A DNA stretch of 64,000 nt from Rugamonas rivuli (GTDB taxonomy: Bacteria; Pseudomonadota; Gammaproteobacteria; Burkholderiales; Burkholderiaceae_D), in the NCBI RefSeq assembly GCF_009380165.1, contig NZ_WHUF01000004.1:124001-188000 (forward strand). The letters are read 5' to 3'. Positions 10,750 to 20,649 of the stretch are shown in pieces; the first letter of the stretch is position 1; the number at the start of each line of letters is the position of its first letter. The notes under the pieces were generated by a model, which was not told the origin of the DNA, made no database searches, and saw only the letters and a program-made list of their open reading frames with translations. Made by a program: the position numbers and the translations under genes.

Positions 10750-10751
10750 GA

Positions 10752-11753
10752 TTACTTGGGCTGGTAGATCTGGTCGAACAGGCCGCCGTCGGCGAAGTGG
10801 GTCTTCTGCGCCTTGGTCCAGTCGCCGGCCACATCGGACAGCTTGAACAGTTTGACGGCCGGGAATTGGGCAGCGTATTTCTTCGCTTCCTTCTCCACTG
10901 CCGGACGGTAGTAGTTCTTGGCGATGATTTCCTGCGCTTCATCGGTGTACAGGAAGTTCAGGTAAGCCTCGGCCACCTTGCGGGTGCCGCGCTTGTCGGC
11001 CACTTTATCGACCACGGCCACCGGTGGCTCTGCCAGGATGGAGACCGACGGCGCAACGATGTCGAACTTGGTCGGGCCCAGTTCCTTGATCGCCAGCAGC
11101 GCTTCGTTTTCCCAGGCGATCAGCACGTCGCCGATGCCACGCTCGACGAAGGTGGTGGTGGCGCCGCGCGCGCCGGAATCGAGCACCGGCACGTTTTTGT
11201 ACAGCTTGCTCAGGAAGTCCTTGGCCGAGGCTTCGCTGCCGCCCGGCAGGCGCAGCGCGTAGCCGTAGGCGGCCAAGTGGTTCCAGCGGGCGCCGCCGGA
11301 AGTTTTCGGATTCGGGGTGATGACGGCCACGCCAGGCTTGACCAGGTCGTTCCAATCCTTGATGCCTTTAGGATTGCCCTTGCGCACCAGGAACACGATG
11401 GTCGAGGTGTAAGGCGTGCTGTTGTGCGGCAGCTTTTTCTGCCAGTCCGGCGACAGCAGCTTGTGCTCGGCGATGGCGTCGATGTCGTAGGCCAGCGCCA
11501 GCGAGACCACGTCCGCTTCCAGGCCGTCGATCACGGCACGGCCTTGCTTGCCGGAACCGCCGTGCGACTGCTTGATTTTCAGCGTGTCGCCGGTCTTGGC
11601 TTGCCAGCTTTTGGCAAAGGCGGCGTTGACGTCCTGGTACAGCTCACGCGTCGGGTCGTAGGACACGTTCAGCAAAGAGATCTCAGCCGCCAAGGCTGGC
11701 GCGACGGCGGTGACGGCGAGAATAGCAGCAGCAATAATTTTCTTGGACAGCAT
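10752..11753 (-). CDS. sbp: Periplasmic sulfate-binding protein
   Basis: A 333-residue periplasmic receptor that delivers sulfate or thiosulfate to CysTWA. Residues 1-22 form a signal peptide (cleavage near PALAAE). Typical Sbp/CysP motifs follow: [13 protein letters not shown] near the start of the mature protein, [10 protein letters not shown] for anion binding, and [19 protein letters not shown] in the centre. It is the first gene of the block, about 2.2 kb from cysT, with a hydrolase, a peroxiredoxin and a TSUP permease between. The 100-base upstream region is AT rich and contains AGTTCTCATTTATAAAGG on the coding strand, a possible CysB target. Confidence 0.95.
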   Translation of the reverse strand: MLSKKIIAAAILAVTAVAPALAAEISLLNVSYDPTRELYQDVNAAFAKSWQAKTGDTLKIKQSHGGSGKQGRAVIDGLEADVVSLALAYDIDAIAEHKLLSPDWQKKLPHNSTPYTSTIVFLVRKGNPKGIKDWNDLVKPGVAVITPNPKTSGGARWNHLAAYGYALRLPGGSEASAKDFLSKLYKNVPVLDSGARGATTTFVERGIGDVLIAWENEALLAIKELGPTKFDIVAPSVSILAEPPVAVVDKVADKRGTRKVAEAYLNFLYTDEAQEIIAKNYYRPAVEKEAKKYAAQFPAVKLFKLSDVAGDWTKAQKTHFADGGLFDQIYQPK

Positions 11754-11854
11754 TTTTTGGTTCCCCTTGTAGTGAAGGTCTCCAGATTACGGCTGTCCTT
11801 TATAAATGAGAACTAAGCTTTTAGCAGTTCAATATACCCAAACCTTATATGCGT

Positions 11855-12238
11855 TCAGTAAAAGCGGTTGAACAGCACCACGCCCCAGGCGCCGGCCGCC
11901 AGCAGGCAGGTCAGCAGTACGGCGGCGCTGCCGAAGTCCTTGGCGTTTTTCGACAAGGGGTGGCGCTCCAGCGACACCCGGTCGACCACGGCTTCGATCG
12001 ATGAATTGATCAGTTCCACGATCAGGATCAACATCAGCACGCCGATCAATACCAGTTTCTCAAACGCCGAAATGCGCAGCGCCAGCGCGATGATGGTGCC
12101 GACCGCGAACAGGCTCACTTCCTGGCGGAAAGCATGCTCGTGCTTCCAGGCCGACTTGAAGCCGTCGATGGAGTATAAAAAGGCCGAAAAGATACGTTTC
12201 AGGCCGCTCTTGCTCTTGAATTCGCTCACTGGTTCCAT
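11855..12238 (-). CDS. dgkA: Diacylglycerol kinase
   Basis: A 127-residue integral membrane lipid kinase that phosphorylates diacylglycerol to phosphatidic acid, recycling lipid from membrane-derived oligosaccharide or LPS modification. It has the small DgkA layout: an amphipathic N-terminus (FSAFLYSIDGFKSAWKHEHAFRQE), three membrane helices, and the catalytic motif ELINSSIEAVVDR with its essential Glu residues. The ATG at 12238 gives the usual length; an upstream in-frame ATG adds 13 residues without support. It is divergent from the iclR-type gene and has no operon partner. Confidence 0.93.
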   Translation of the reverse strand: MEPVSEFKSKSGLKRIFSAFLYSIDGFKSAWKHEHAFRQEVSLFAVGTIIALALRISAFEKLVLIGVLMLILIVELINSSIEAVVDRVSLERHPLSKNAKDFGSAAVLLTCLLAAGAWGVVLFNRFY

Positions 12239-12341
12239 GAATATGCCGCAAAAATAGAATGTATCATTATGCATCAATTCCCATTTTTTTCACATTATGG
12301 TATAACGTAGCTATCGCATACTGCACCGCACCAACCACATC

Positions 12342-13121
12342 ATGAAAATCGAAACCGTTCCCGAGCAAAAGACCACTATCCAGGTGATCGAGCGCATGGT
12401 GGCGCTGCTCGATGCCCTGGCCAAGTATCCGGACCCCGTGAGCCTGAAGGAATTGTCCAAGGTCTCGGGGCTACACCCTTCCACCGCCCACCGTATCCTC
12501 AACGATATGGTGCTGACGCGCTTTGTCGACCGTATCGAACCGGGCACCTACCGGCTCGGCATGCGGCTGCTGGAACTGGGCAATGTGGTCAAGAGCCGGC
12601 TGTCGGTGCGCGAGGCTGCGCTGGACTTCATGCGTGCACTGCACAAAAAAACCCAGCAGACCATCAACCTGTCGGTGCGCCAGGGCGACGAGATCGTCTA
12701 CATCGACCGAGCCTTCTCCGAGCGCTCGGGCATGCAGGTGGTGCGCGCCATCGGCGGCCGCGGTCCGCTGCACCTGACCTCGACCGGCAAGCTGTTCCTG
12801 TCGGTGGACGAGCCGAAAGCCATCCGCGCCTACGCCACGCGTACCGGACTGGCCGGCCACAACAAGAATTCGATCACGGATTTGACCAAGCTGGAGCGCG
12901 AGCTCAGCCTGGTGCGCTCGCGCGGCTATGCGCGCGACAACGAGGAACTGGAACTAGGGGTGCGTTGCATGGCCGCCGGCATCCACGACGACAGCGGCAA
13001 GCTGATTGCCGGGCTGTCGATCTCGGCGCCGGCCGACCGTCTGCAGGATGACTGGCTGGAAGACCTGGTGACAACCGCCAACCAGATCTCCGCCACGCTC
13101 GGTTACATCCCGGTCGAGTAA
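12342..13121 (+). CDS. IclR-family transcriptional regulator
   Basis: A 259-residue regulator. The N-terminal winged helix-turn-helix (about residues 12-75) contains VSLKELSKVSGLHPSTAHRIL, and the IclR effector domain occupies about 90-255, with GRGPLHLTSTGKLFL and RSRGYARDNEELELGVRCMAAGI typical of the ligand pocket. IclR proteins control aromatic, glyoxylate or sugar-acid catabolism genes, but no such target is adjacent. It is divergent from dgkA, and its 3' end overlaps the convergent pbpG gene by 19 bases. The effector and regulon are unknown. Confidence 0.93.
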   Translation: MKIETVPEQKTTIQVIERMVALLDALAKYPDPVSLKELSKVSGLHPSTAHRILNDMVLTRFVDRIEPGTYRLGMRLLELGNVVKSRLSVREAALDFMRALHKKTQQTINLSVRQGDEIVYIDRAFSERSGMQVVRAIGGRGPLHLTSTGKLFLSVDEPKAIRAYATRTGLAGHNKNSITDLTKLERELSLVRSRGYARDNEELELGVRCMAAGIHDDSGKLIAGLSISAPADRLQDDWLEDLVTTANQISATLGYIPVE

Positions 13122-14167
13122 GACGGCGAGCTGAGGCCGGCCGGTTTCAGCGCCTCCAGCCATTTGCGCATGCGGCCGGCATCGGCCGTACGCGACTGCT
13201 TGCCCTTGGAATCGAGGAACACCATGATCACCGAGCGGCCTTCGATCACCGCCTGCATCATCAGGCAGCGCCCCGCTTCGTTGATGAAGCCGGTTTTCTG
13301 CAGGCCGATCGCCCAGTCCGGGCTGGCGACCAGGTGGTTGGTGGTGCCGAACTGCATAGGACGGCCGTTGGTTTCGATCATGGCCTTGGCGTCGGTCGAG
13401 TACTGGCGCAGGATGGGCTGCTGATACGCGGCCATCGCCAGCTTGGCCAGGTCGCGCGCGCTGGCCACATTCATTTTCGACAGGCCGCTGGAATCGACGT
13501 AATGGGTGTCGACCATGCCCAGTTCGCGGGCCTTGGCGTTCATCGCCTCGACAAACGCCGGCTTGCCGCCCGGGTAGTTGCGGCCCAGCGCCGAGGCTGC
13601 GCGGTTTTCCGAGCTCATCAGCGCGACGTGCAGCATATTGGCGCGGGTCAGCTGGGTGCCGACCTTCAGGCGCGAGCTGCTGAATTTTTCGCGGTCGACA
13701 TCCTCGTCGGTGACGGTCAGCATTTCGTCCATGTCCTGCCGGGCTTCGACCACGACCAGGCCGGTCATCATCTTGGTGATCGAGGCGATCGGCAGGGCGA
13801 CGTTGGAATTCTTCTCAAACAACACTTCGGAGTTGGCCTGGTCCAGCACCAGCGCCACGTTGGATTTCAGGTCCAGTGGATCGCGCGTCATGTTCAGGCC
13901 GGCCAGGTCGCCCATCGTCGGCACCGGCGGCGCGGCCGCGATGATGCGCTGGTAGACCACCTTGCGGCGGCCGTTGACCTTGATCAAGCGCTTGACCACG
14001 CGCTCCCCCGCCTCGGCTGCGGCGACGCGTACCGGCTGGCGGGCCTTGCCCTTCTTCACCTGGTGTTTTTTCGAAGCGGCGCCATCGGCAGCCTGGGCAG
14101 GCGTGGCGGTGACGGCGGTGGCGGCAAACATCAGCGAAATGAGCGCACTGAGAGCGAGTTTATACAT
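13103..14167 (-). CDS. pbpG: D-alanyl-D-alanine endopeptidase (PBP7/8 type)
   Basis: A 354-residue periplasmic penicillin-binding protein that cuts cross-links in peptidoglycan. A signal peptide ends near ATPAQA (residue 26). The serine peptidase S11 motifs are all present: S129-I-T-K132 with the active serine, S186-E-N188, and K291-T-G293. A basic linker of about 60 residues precedes the catalytic domain. No C-terminal amphipathic anchor like that of PBP5/6 is evident, which favours the PBP7/8 endopeptidase group. The stop overlaps the convergent IclR gene. A D,D-carboxypeptidase is the main alternative. Confidence 0.9.
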   Translation of the reverse strand: MYKLALSALISLMFAATAVTATPAQAADGAASKKHQVKKGKARQPVRVAAAEAGERVVKRLIKVNGRRKVVYQRIIAAAPPVPTMGDLAGLNMTRDPLDLKSNVALVLDQANSEVLFEKNSNVALPIASITKMMTGLVVVEARQDMDEMLTVTDEDVDREKFSSSRLKVGTQLTRANMLHVALMSSENRAASALGRNYPGGKPAFVEAMNAKARELGMVDTHYVDSSGLSKMNVASARDLAKLAMAAYQQPILRQYSTDAKAMIETNGRPMQFGTTNHLVASPDWAIGLQKTGFINEAGRCLMMQAVIEGRSVIMVFLDSKGKQSRTADAGRMRKWLEALKPAGLSSPSYSTGM

Positions 14168-14317
14168 TCATATCCCCGAAAAAAACGGCATGGGCAAAAA
14201 GCCCAACACCTGTTGCAGTGTAGCAAAACGCTGACCAAGCGCAAGCAAATTTAACATTGGCGGCATCGATGGTTGCGTCGACGCAATACGGTCCCGTAGG
14301 TTTATAACAAGCTAGTT

Positions 14318-15013
14318 CTAATCAACAAATTTAACAAATTCTTCGACCGGCATACGGTCCGTGATCAAAGTATTCTCGATTTTCGACGGATCGGCGTAAC
14401 CGAGCGCCATGCCGCACACCACGGTCTCCCGCTCCGGCAAGTCCAGCACCTGGCCGATGATTCGATGATACTGGGTAAATGCCGCCTGCGGGCAAGTATC
14501 CAGGCCACGCGCCCGCGCCGCCACCATGATGTTCTGCAGGAACATACCGTAGTCCAGCCACGAGCCCTGCTCCATGATGCGGTCGATGGTGAAGATCATG
14601 CCCACCGGGGCGCCGAAAAACTCGTAGTTGCGGCCGTGCTGGGCGGCCATGCCGGCCTTGTTGTCGCGCGTCAGGCCCAGCAGCGCGTACAGATCCCAGC
14701 CCACCTTGCGGCGCCGCTCGATGAAGGGCGAGACCCACTCGCGCGGATAGTAGGCGTATTCCTCGGTGTGCAGCTTGGCCTGCTCCACATCGTTGTGCGC
14801 GGCCAGGATGGCCGACGACAGCTGCTGCTTGCGCTCGCCTTCGAGCACGTAGACCTTCCACGGCTGGGTGTTGGTGCCGGACGGCGCCCGCGCCGCCACC
14901 TGCAGGATTTGCGCGATATCCTCGCGCGCCACGGGCTGCGGCAGGAAGGCGCGGATCGAACGGCGGCCGGTGATGGCGGCGTCCACCGCTTGCTGGTCGG
15001 AAGTGGAAATCAT
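14318..15013 (-). CDS. Nitroreductase-family FMN oxidoreductase
   Basis: A 231-residue flavoprotein of the nitroreductase fold. The FMN phosphate-binding stretch near the N-terminus reads RRSIRAFLPQPV, followed by ILQVAARAPSGTNTQPWKVYVL, the core signature of the family. The C-terminus contains VVCGMALGYADPSKIEN, also typical. Such enzymes reduce nitro compounds or quinones with NAD(P)H. The ATG at 15013 is preceded by GCGAG; a GTG two codons upstream is possible. The EamA transporter gene ends 12 bases upstream, so the two are probably co-transcribed. Substrate unknown. Confidence 0.9.
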   Translation of the reverse strand: MISTSDQQAVDAAITGRRSIRAFLPQPVAREDIAQILQVAARAPSGTNTQPWKVYVLEGERKQQLSSAILAAHNDVEQAKLHTEEYAYYPREWVSPFIERRRKVGWDLYALLGLTRDNKAGMAAQHGRNYEFFGAPVGMIFTIDRIMEQGSWLDYGMFLQNIMVAARARGLDTCPQAAFTQYHRIIGQVLDLPERETVVCGMALGYADPSKIENTLITDRMPVEEFVKFVD

Positions 15014-15025
15014 GTGCACTCGCTT

Positions 15026-15934
15026 TTATCTGGTTTTCTTGACGACAAATATCACACCCATGACCGCCAGCGCCATCCCCGCCATGCCGAGGGCGTTGAA
15101 AGCTTCGCCGAACATCAGCCAGGCCATGACGGCGGTGGTCGGCGGGGTCAGGTACAGCAGGCTGGTGACTTGGGTGGCGTCGCTGCGGCGTATCAGCGCG
15201 AACAGCAGGAAGATGGCGCCTATCGACAAGCCCATCACCGACCACAGCAAGGCGCCTATGAAGCGCGGCGTCCACTGCACCGCAGCAAATTCAGGCGTCC
15301 AGCCTTCGAATATGATGGCCAGCGGCAGCACCACGACCAGCGAGGCGGCGAACTGGATCACGGTGCCGGTGCGCAAGTCGAAATGCGGGCAATAGCGTTT
15401 CTGATACAAGGTTCCGACCGTCATCGACAGCAGGGCCAGCACGCACAGCAGGATGGCGTCGGTCGACAGGCCCACCAGCTGGATCTTGGCGGCCACCACC
15501 AGCGCTACCCCGCCCAAGCCGAAAACCAGGCCCAGCCACTGTCGCGGCCGTACTTTTTCGCCGATCAGCGGCGCGGCGAAGGCGGTCAGGATGGGTTGCA
15601 TGCCGACGATCAGCGCCGACAGCCCGGCCGGCATGCCCAGCTTGATCGCGCACCAGACGCCGATCAGATAGCCGGCCTGCACCAGCAGCCCGGCCAGCGC
15701 GATCTGCCAGATCCGGCCCTGCGGCCACGGCGCTTTCAGCAGCAGCACGGCAGGCACCAGGAACAGCAGCACGCCCAGGAAGCGCAGCACCAGGAAGGTC
15801 AGCGGCGGCGCATACGGCAGGCCGAACTTGGCGACGATGAAGCCGCTGCTCCACAACAGCACGAAAAACAAGGGCAGCGGCGACAACAAGGTGGCGTGTT
15901 TGACGGCCGCGGCGGTGCTTGGGGTGTTGGGCAT
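15026..15934 (-). CDS. EamA/DMT-family transporter
   Basis: A 302-residue membrane protein with ten hydrophobic segments and an internal duplication typical of the drug/metabolite transporter superfamily. Characteristic segments are FFVLLWSSGFIVAKFGLPYA at the start of repeat one and LLYLTPPTTAVMAWLMFGEA in repeat two. Members export amino acids, nucleobases or other small metabolites. The ATG at 15934 removes a 22-residue polar leader that could begin only at a TTG; no clear ribosome site supports either start. The nitroreductase gene follows 12 bases downstream. Confidence 0.88.
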   Translation of the reverse strand: MPNTPSTAAAVKHATLLSPLPLFFVLLWSSGFIVAKFGLPYAPPLTFLVLRFLGVLLFLVPAVLLLKAPWPQGRIWQIALAGLLVQAGYLIGVWCAIKLGMPAGLSALIVGMQPILTAFAAPLIGEKVRPRQWLGLVFGLGGVALVVAAKIQLVGLSTDAILLCVLALLSMTVGTLYQKRYCPHFDLRTGTVIQFAASLVVVLPLAIIFEGWTPEFAAVQWTPRFIGALLWSVMGLSIGAIFLLFALIRRSDATQVTSLLYLTPPTTAVMAWLMFGEAFNALGMAGMALAVMGVIFVVKKTR

Positions 15935-16267
15935 GGATAACGGCGAAAACTGACTTGCATCAAGAAAGGAAATCGGCGCCGTTGTGCGGCGCCGACTCAA
16001 CAGGATGCAAGTCTATCACGGCGGCCGTTTTGCCACCGTTCATGCCCCTTGCAGCCCGCATTTTCCCTATGGAAATTGTTTCCGCAGGCTAGACTCGGTT
16101 CTTTGATGCAATGCACAAAAAATCGCTTGACTTAATTTTTGAAGGCCGTAAAATCGGGTTTGTTGCGTTGCACAATTTGTTGTTCGGTCTGAAACGTGGA
16201 TAGTCTGTTTCGCACCGGCTGTAGAAACAGCAGTACTTAATCAATGACTACTTTCCTGGAGAAATAA
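15935..16267. other. Intergenic region between the EamA gene and phaP
   Basis: A divergent 333-base gap. It holds the phaP promoter and a roughly 110-base untranslated leader before the phasin start. No small open frame with a ribosome-binding site was seen. Confidence 0.6.
16127..16154 (+). promoter_or_regulatory. Sigma-70 type promoter of phaP
   Basis: TTGACT (16127-16132) and TAAAAT (16149-16154) are separated by 16 bases, close to the consensus. The predicted transcript start near 16161 leaves a leader of about 105 bases before the phasin ATG, with TGGAGAAATA as ribosome site. Confidence 0.7.
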
Positions 16268-16828
16268 ATGTTTTCAATCCCTGAGCAATTTTCCAATGCG
16301 ACCAAAGCTAACTTTGAAGCTCAATTCGCGATTTTCTCGGCCCTGACCAACAAGGCTTTCGAAGGCGTGGAGAAGTTCGTCGACCTGAACCTGACCGCTG
16401 CTAAAGCATCGCTGGAAGAGTCGTCGATCACCACCAAGCAACTGCTGTCGGCTAAAGATCCACAAGAATTCTTCTCGCTGGCTTCGGCACAAGCCCAGCC
16501 TAACGCAGAAAAAACCATCGCCTACGGCCGTCACCTGGCGACCATCGCTTCGAGCACCGGCGCTGAATTCAGCAAAGCTGCTGAAACCCAGATCGCTGAA
16601 ACCAACCGCAAAGTCATCTCGCTGGTGGAAGAAGTGAGCAAAAACGCTCCAGCCGGTTCGGAAAACGCAGTGGCCATCCTGAAATCGGCCATCGGCAACG
16701 CCAACGCCGGTTACGAGCAGTTCGCCAAGACCGCCAAGCAGGCTGTCGAGTCGATCGAATCGAACCTGACTTCGGCCGTGAACCAGTTCACCGCTGCAGC
16801 CGCTAAAGCTGCTCCAGCCAAGAAGTAA
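16268..16828 (+). CDS. phaP: Phasin, PHB granule-associated protein
   Basis: A 186-residue cytoplasmic protein that coats polyhydroxybutyrate granules. It begins [20 protein letters not shown], the start typical of the Burkholderiales phasin family, and continues as amphipathic helices with few aromatic residues and an Ala/Lys-rich tail ending AAPAKK. There is no signal peptide. Codon use is more restricted than in neighbouring genes, as expected for an abundant protein, and the gene has a strong promoter, a good ribosome site and its own terminator. It indicates that the organism makes PHB, although no synthase gene lies in the window. Confidence 0.94.
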   Translation: MFSIPEQFSNATKANFEAQFAIFSALTNKAFEGVEKFVDLNLTAAKASLEESSITTKQLLSAKDPQEFFSLASAQAQPNAEKTIAYGRHLATIASSTGAEFSKAAETQIAETNRKVISLVEEVSKNAPAGSENAVAILKSAIGNANAGYEQFAKTAKQAVESIESNLTSAVNQFTAAAAKAAPAKK

Positions 16829-16866
16829 TCAAGGATCACCGGCACGGTAGGGTGCCGGTTCCCATC

Positions 16867-16898
16867 AAAAAAGCCTCGGCATCGCCGAGGCTTTTTTT
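16867..16898. terminator. Bidirectional terminator between phaP and livF
   Basis: GCCTCGGC (16873-16880), a 3-base loop and GCCGAGGC (16884-16891), flanked by an A-run and a T-run. It can stop transcription of phaP from the left and of the liv operon from the right. Confidence 0.9.
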
Positions 16899-16899
16899 A

Positions 16900-17621
<722 letters not shown>

Positions 17622-17622
<1 letters not shown>

Positions 17623-18392
17623 TAGTGCGATCCTCCCAGGTAGGCGTCGATCACCGCCTGATTGCTTTGGATTTCAGCCGGCAGGCCCTCGGCGATCGGC
17701 TTGCCGTATTCCAGCACCATCAGCCGGTCGCACAAGCCCATCATCATCTTGACGTCGTGCTCGATCAGCAGCACGGTCTTGCCTTCATTCTTGATCTTGA
17801 CCAGCAGCTCGCGCAGCGCCAGTTTCTCGGTGGCGTTCATGCCGGCCGCCGGTTCGTCCAGCGCCAGCAGTTGCGGATCGGTGGCCAGCGCGCGGGCGAT
17901 TTCCAGGCGGCGCTGGTCGCCGTAGGACAGGAACTTCGACGTGCGGCTGGCGAACTTGCCGATGCCGACGAAGTCCAGCAGCTCTTGCGCGCGCTTGCGG
18001 ATAGCCGCCTCTTCCTCGCGCGCCGCCTTGTGGCGGAACACGGCGCCGAACACGCCCTGGTGCGAACGCACGTGGCGGCCGACCATGACGTTTTCCAGCG
18101 CGGTCATCTCGCCGAACAGGCGGATGTTCTGGAAGGTCCGGGCGATGCCGGCCTTGGCCACCGCATGCGGCGCCGACGGCGAGTACGGCTTGCCGGCCAG
18201 CTCGAAGGTGCCGGTGTCCGGCTGGTACAGGCCGGTGATGACGTTGAAGAAGGTGGTCTTGCCGGCGCCGTTGGGGCCGATCAGGCCGTAGATCTGGCCC
18301 TTCATGATCTTGATGCCGACATCGGTCAGCGCCTGCAAGCCGCCGAAGCGCTTGTTCACGCCGGCGATGTTCAGAATTACTTGTTCGCTCAT
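17622..18392 (-). CDS. livG: Branched-chain amino acid ABC transporter ATP-binding protein LivG
   Basis: A 256-residue ATPase partner of LivF. Walker A is GPNGAGKTT (residues 39-47); signature LSYGDQRRLEIARAL, the LivG form; Walker B LLALDEPAAGMNATEKLAL. The segment AGIARTFQNIRLFGEMTALENV is a hallmark of LivG. The gene begins 11 bases after the livM stop and overlaps livF by one base. Confidence 0.95.
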
Positions 18393-18403
18393 GTGTCTAT
18401 TCC

Positions 18404-19621
18404 TCAGGCCGCCACGGTGCCGGACGATTGATCTTTGGTGTCGGAGTCGCCGTCGGGGCGGTCTTCATGCTTGGGCGCAGGCCACAGGCCGGCCGGGCGG
18501 TTCAGCATGATCAGCACCATCGCCAGGCCGTACAGCAGCTGGCGAAGCACTTCGGCCTCGATCAGCACGTGGCCGAACAGCTTCTGCTGCAGCGGCTCGA
18601 CCACGTGGCGCAGCACTTCCGGCAATGCCGCCAGCAGCGCGCCGCCCATGATGACGCCCGGGATATGGCCGATGCCACCCAACACCACCATCGCCAGCAC
18701 GGCGATCGATTCGGTCAGCGAGAACGATTCCGGCGAGACGAAGCCCTGGAACGATGCGAACATCGCGCCGGCGATGCCGCCGAACGAGGCGCCCATCGAG
18801 AACGCCAGCAGCTTGACGTTGCGGGTGTTGATGCCCATCGCCTTAGCGGCGATCTCGTCTTCACGGATGGCGACCCAGGCGCGGCCCAGGCGCGAATGCT
18901 GCAGGCGCGAGGTGATGAAGACCACCGCCACGCACAGGAACAGGAACAGGAAGTAATACGCGTTCACCGACGGCATCGAGAAACCACCGATCACCACATT
19001 CGCGCGCGATCCCGCCTCGCCCGCCAGGTTGACGCCAAACACGCGGATCGGGTCGATCAGGTTGATGCCCTGCGGGCCGTTGGTGAAGTTGATCGGCTCG
19101 TTCAGGTTGTTCATGAAGATACGGATGATCTCGCCGAAGCCCAGCGTCACGATGGCCAGGTAGTCGCCGCGCAGCTTCAGCGTCGGCGCCCCCAGGATGG
19201 CGCCGAACAGGCCGGCCAGCGCGGCCGCCAACGGCACGATCAGCCACACCGACAGGTGGATGCCGTTCTGCTGGATGTCCGGTCCCAGGATCGCCACCAG
19301 CGAGTTGCCGATGACCGGGTATTCGTTGATCATCGACTCCAGCAGCGCCGCGAATTGCGGCGAGGCCAGCAGGCCGGTCATGTAGGCGCCCACCGCGTAG
19401 AACGCGATGTAGCCCAGGTCCAGCAAGCCGGCGAAGCCGACCACGATGTTCAAGCCCAGCGCCAGCATGATGTACAGCAGCGCCATGTCGATGATGCGGA
19501 CCCATGAGTTGCCGAACTGCGAGGCGACGAACGGGAAGATCAGCAAGCCGATCAGCACCACAGCCATGCTGCTGTAGGCCTTGCGCGGGTTGCGGGTGGT
19601 GTCGAAATTCAGAATGGCCAT
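18404..19621 (-). CDS. livM: Branched-chain amino acid ABC transporter permease LivM
   Basis: A 405-residue inner membrane permease with about ten hydrophobic segments. The conserved stretch ALGLNIVVGFAGLLDLGYIA near residues 45-65 and the cytoplasmic loop RLGRAWVAIREDEIAAKAMG, which contacts the ATPases, identify LivM. The ATG at 19621 is preceded by GGAGGAAC; an open frame extends about 100 codons further upstream but lies inside livH, so the shorter form was chosen. The protein has an insertion (about residues 90-130) and a roughly 30-residue hydrophilic C-terminal tail (KHEDRPDGDSDTKDQ), both longer than minimal LivM. Confidence 0.94.
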   Translation of the reverse strand: MAILNFDTTRNPRKAYSSMAVVLIGLLIFPFVASQFGNSWVRIIDMALLYIMLALGLNIVVGFAGLLDLGYIAFYAVGAYMTGLLASPQFAALLESMINEYPVIGNSLVAILGPDIQQNGIHLSVWLIVPLAAALAGLFGAILGAPTLKLRGDYLAIVTLGFGEIIRIFMNNLNEPINFTNGPQGINLIDPIRVFGVNLAGEAGSRANVVIGGFSMPSVNAYYFLFLFLCVAVVFITSRLQHSRLGRAWVAIREDEIAAKAMGINTRNVKLLAFSMGASFGGIAGAMFASFQGFVSPESFSLTESIAVLAMVVLGGIGHIPGVIMGGALLAALPEVLRHVVEPLQQKLFGHVLIEAEVLRQLLYGLAMVLIMLNRPAGLWPAPKHEDRPDGDSDTKDQSSGTVAA

Positions 19622-19635
19622 ATCAGTTCCTCCGC

Positions 19636-20565
19636 TTAGGCACGGTCCGCGACGCGCTCGCCCATGATGCCGGACGGACGCACCGTCAGCACAATGATCA
19701 GCACGACAAAGGCAAAGATGTCCTGATAGTGGCTGCCGAGGAAGCCTCCGGTCAGGTCGCCGATGTAGCCGGCGCCCAGGCTCTCGATGATGCCGAGGAC
19801 GATGCCGCCCAGCATGGCGCCGTAGATGTTGCCGATGCCGCCCAGCACTGCGGCGCAGAAGGCTTTCAGGCCCGGCAGGAAGCCCATCGTGAACTGCACC
19901 GACGCATAGTTGGCGCCCCACATCACGCCGGCCACGGCGGCCAGCGCCGCACCCAGCGCGAACGTGGCGACGATGACCTTGTTGGAATCGACGCCCATCA
20001 GCCCGGCGACGCGGGGATTCTCGGCGGTGGCGCGCATCGCGCGGCCCATCTTGGTTTTCTCCACCAGCACCACCAGGCCGGCCATCGAGATCAGGGCCAG
20101 CGCCAGCAACAGAATCTGGGTCGGCGAAATCAGCGCGCCGCCGATAGCGACCGGGTCGGAAGGCAACAGTTGTGGGAAGGACAGCGGGTTGCGGCCCCAG
20201 ATCATCATCGCAAAGGTGTTGAGCAGGGTCGACACGCCGATCGCGGTGATCAGCGGCGCCAGGCGCGGCGCGTTGCGCAGGCGGCGGTAGGCGACGCGTT
20301 CAATGATGATGTTGACGATCATGCATACCGGAATGGCGCCGCCGATGGCGATCGCCAGTTTGACGTAGCCGGGCAGGTCCGGCGCATATTGGTTGAGAAG
20401 GTTGAGGATGGTCAGGCCGGTCATCGCGCCTATCATCAGCACATCGCCGTGGGCGAAGTTGATCAGGTTCAGCACACCGTACACCATGGTGTAGCCCAGC
20501 GCGACCAGTGCGTACATGCTCCCGAGCACAAGTCCGTTAATAATTTGTTGGATAAAAGTATCCAT
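19636..20565 (-). CDS. livH: Branched-chain amino acid ABC transporter permease LivH
   Basis: A 309-residue inner membrane permease, partner of LivM. The N-terminus FIQQIINGLVLGSMYALVAL and the segment YTMVYGVLNLINFAHGDVLM are diagnostic for LivH, as is the cytoplasmic loop TKMGRAMRATAENPRVAGLM. The ATG at 20565 is preceded by AAGGCGC; the longer in-frame start is not supported. It is the first gene of livHMGF. No livK or livJ binding-protein gene is nearby, so the periplasmic receptor must be encoded elsewhere. A terminator-like hairpin lies between the likely promoter and this gene. Confidence 0.94.
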   Translation of the reverse strand: MDTFIQQIINGLVLGSMYALVALGYTMVYGVLNLINFAHGDVLMIGAMTGLTILNLLNQYAPDLPGYVKLAIAIGGAIPVCMIVNIIIERVAYRRLRNAPRLAPLITAIGVSTLLNTFAMMIWGRNPLSFPQLLPSDPVAIGGALISPTQILLLALALISMAGLVVLVEKTKMGRAMRATAENPRVAGLMGVDSNKVIVATFALGAALAAVAGVMWGANYASVQFTMGFLPGLKAFCAAVLGGIGNIYGAMLGGIVLGIIESLGAGYIGDLTGGFLGSHYQDIFAFVVLIIVLTVRPSGIMGERVADRA

Positions 20566-20612
20566 GAAGAGCGCCTTTACTTTTATGTTATGCCTGCACA
20601 TCCGGCTCATGT

Positions 20613-20649
20613 AACAAAAACGGCACCCGGAGAGGTCTCCGTAGTGCCG
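20613..20649 (-). terminator. Intrinsic terminator-like hairpin in the livH leader
   Basis: On the minus strand CGGCAC, a two-base bulge, CGGAG, a tetraloop, CTCCG, one base and GTGCCG form a two-part stem, directly followed by TTTTTGTT. It ends about 48 bases before the livH start and 200 bases after ispH. It could terminate ispH readthrough or attenuate liv transcription. Confidence 0.65.
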
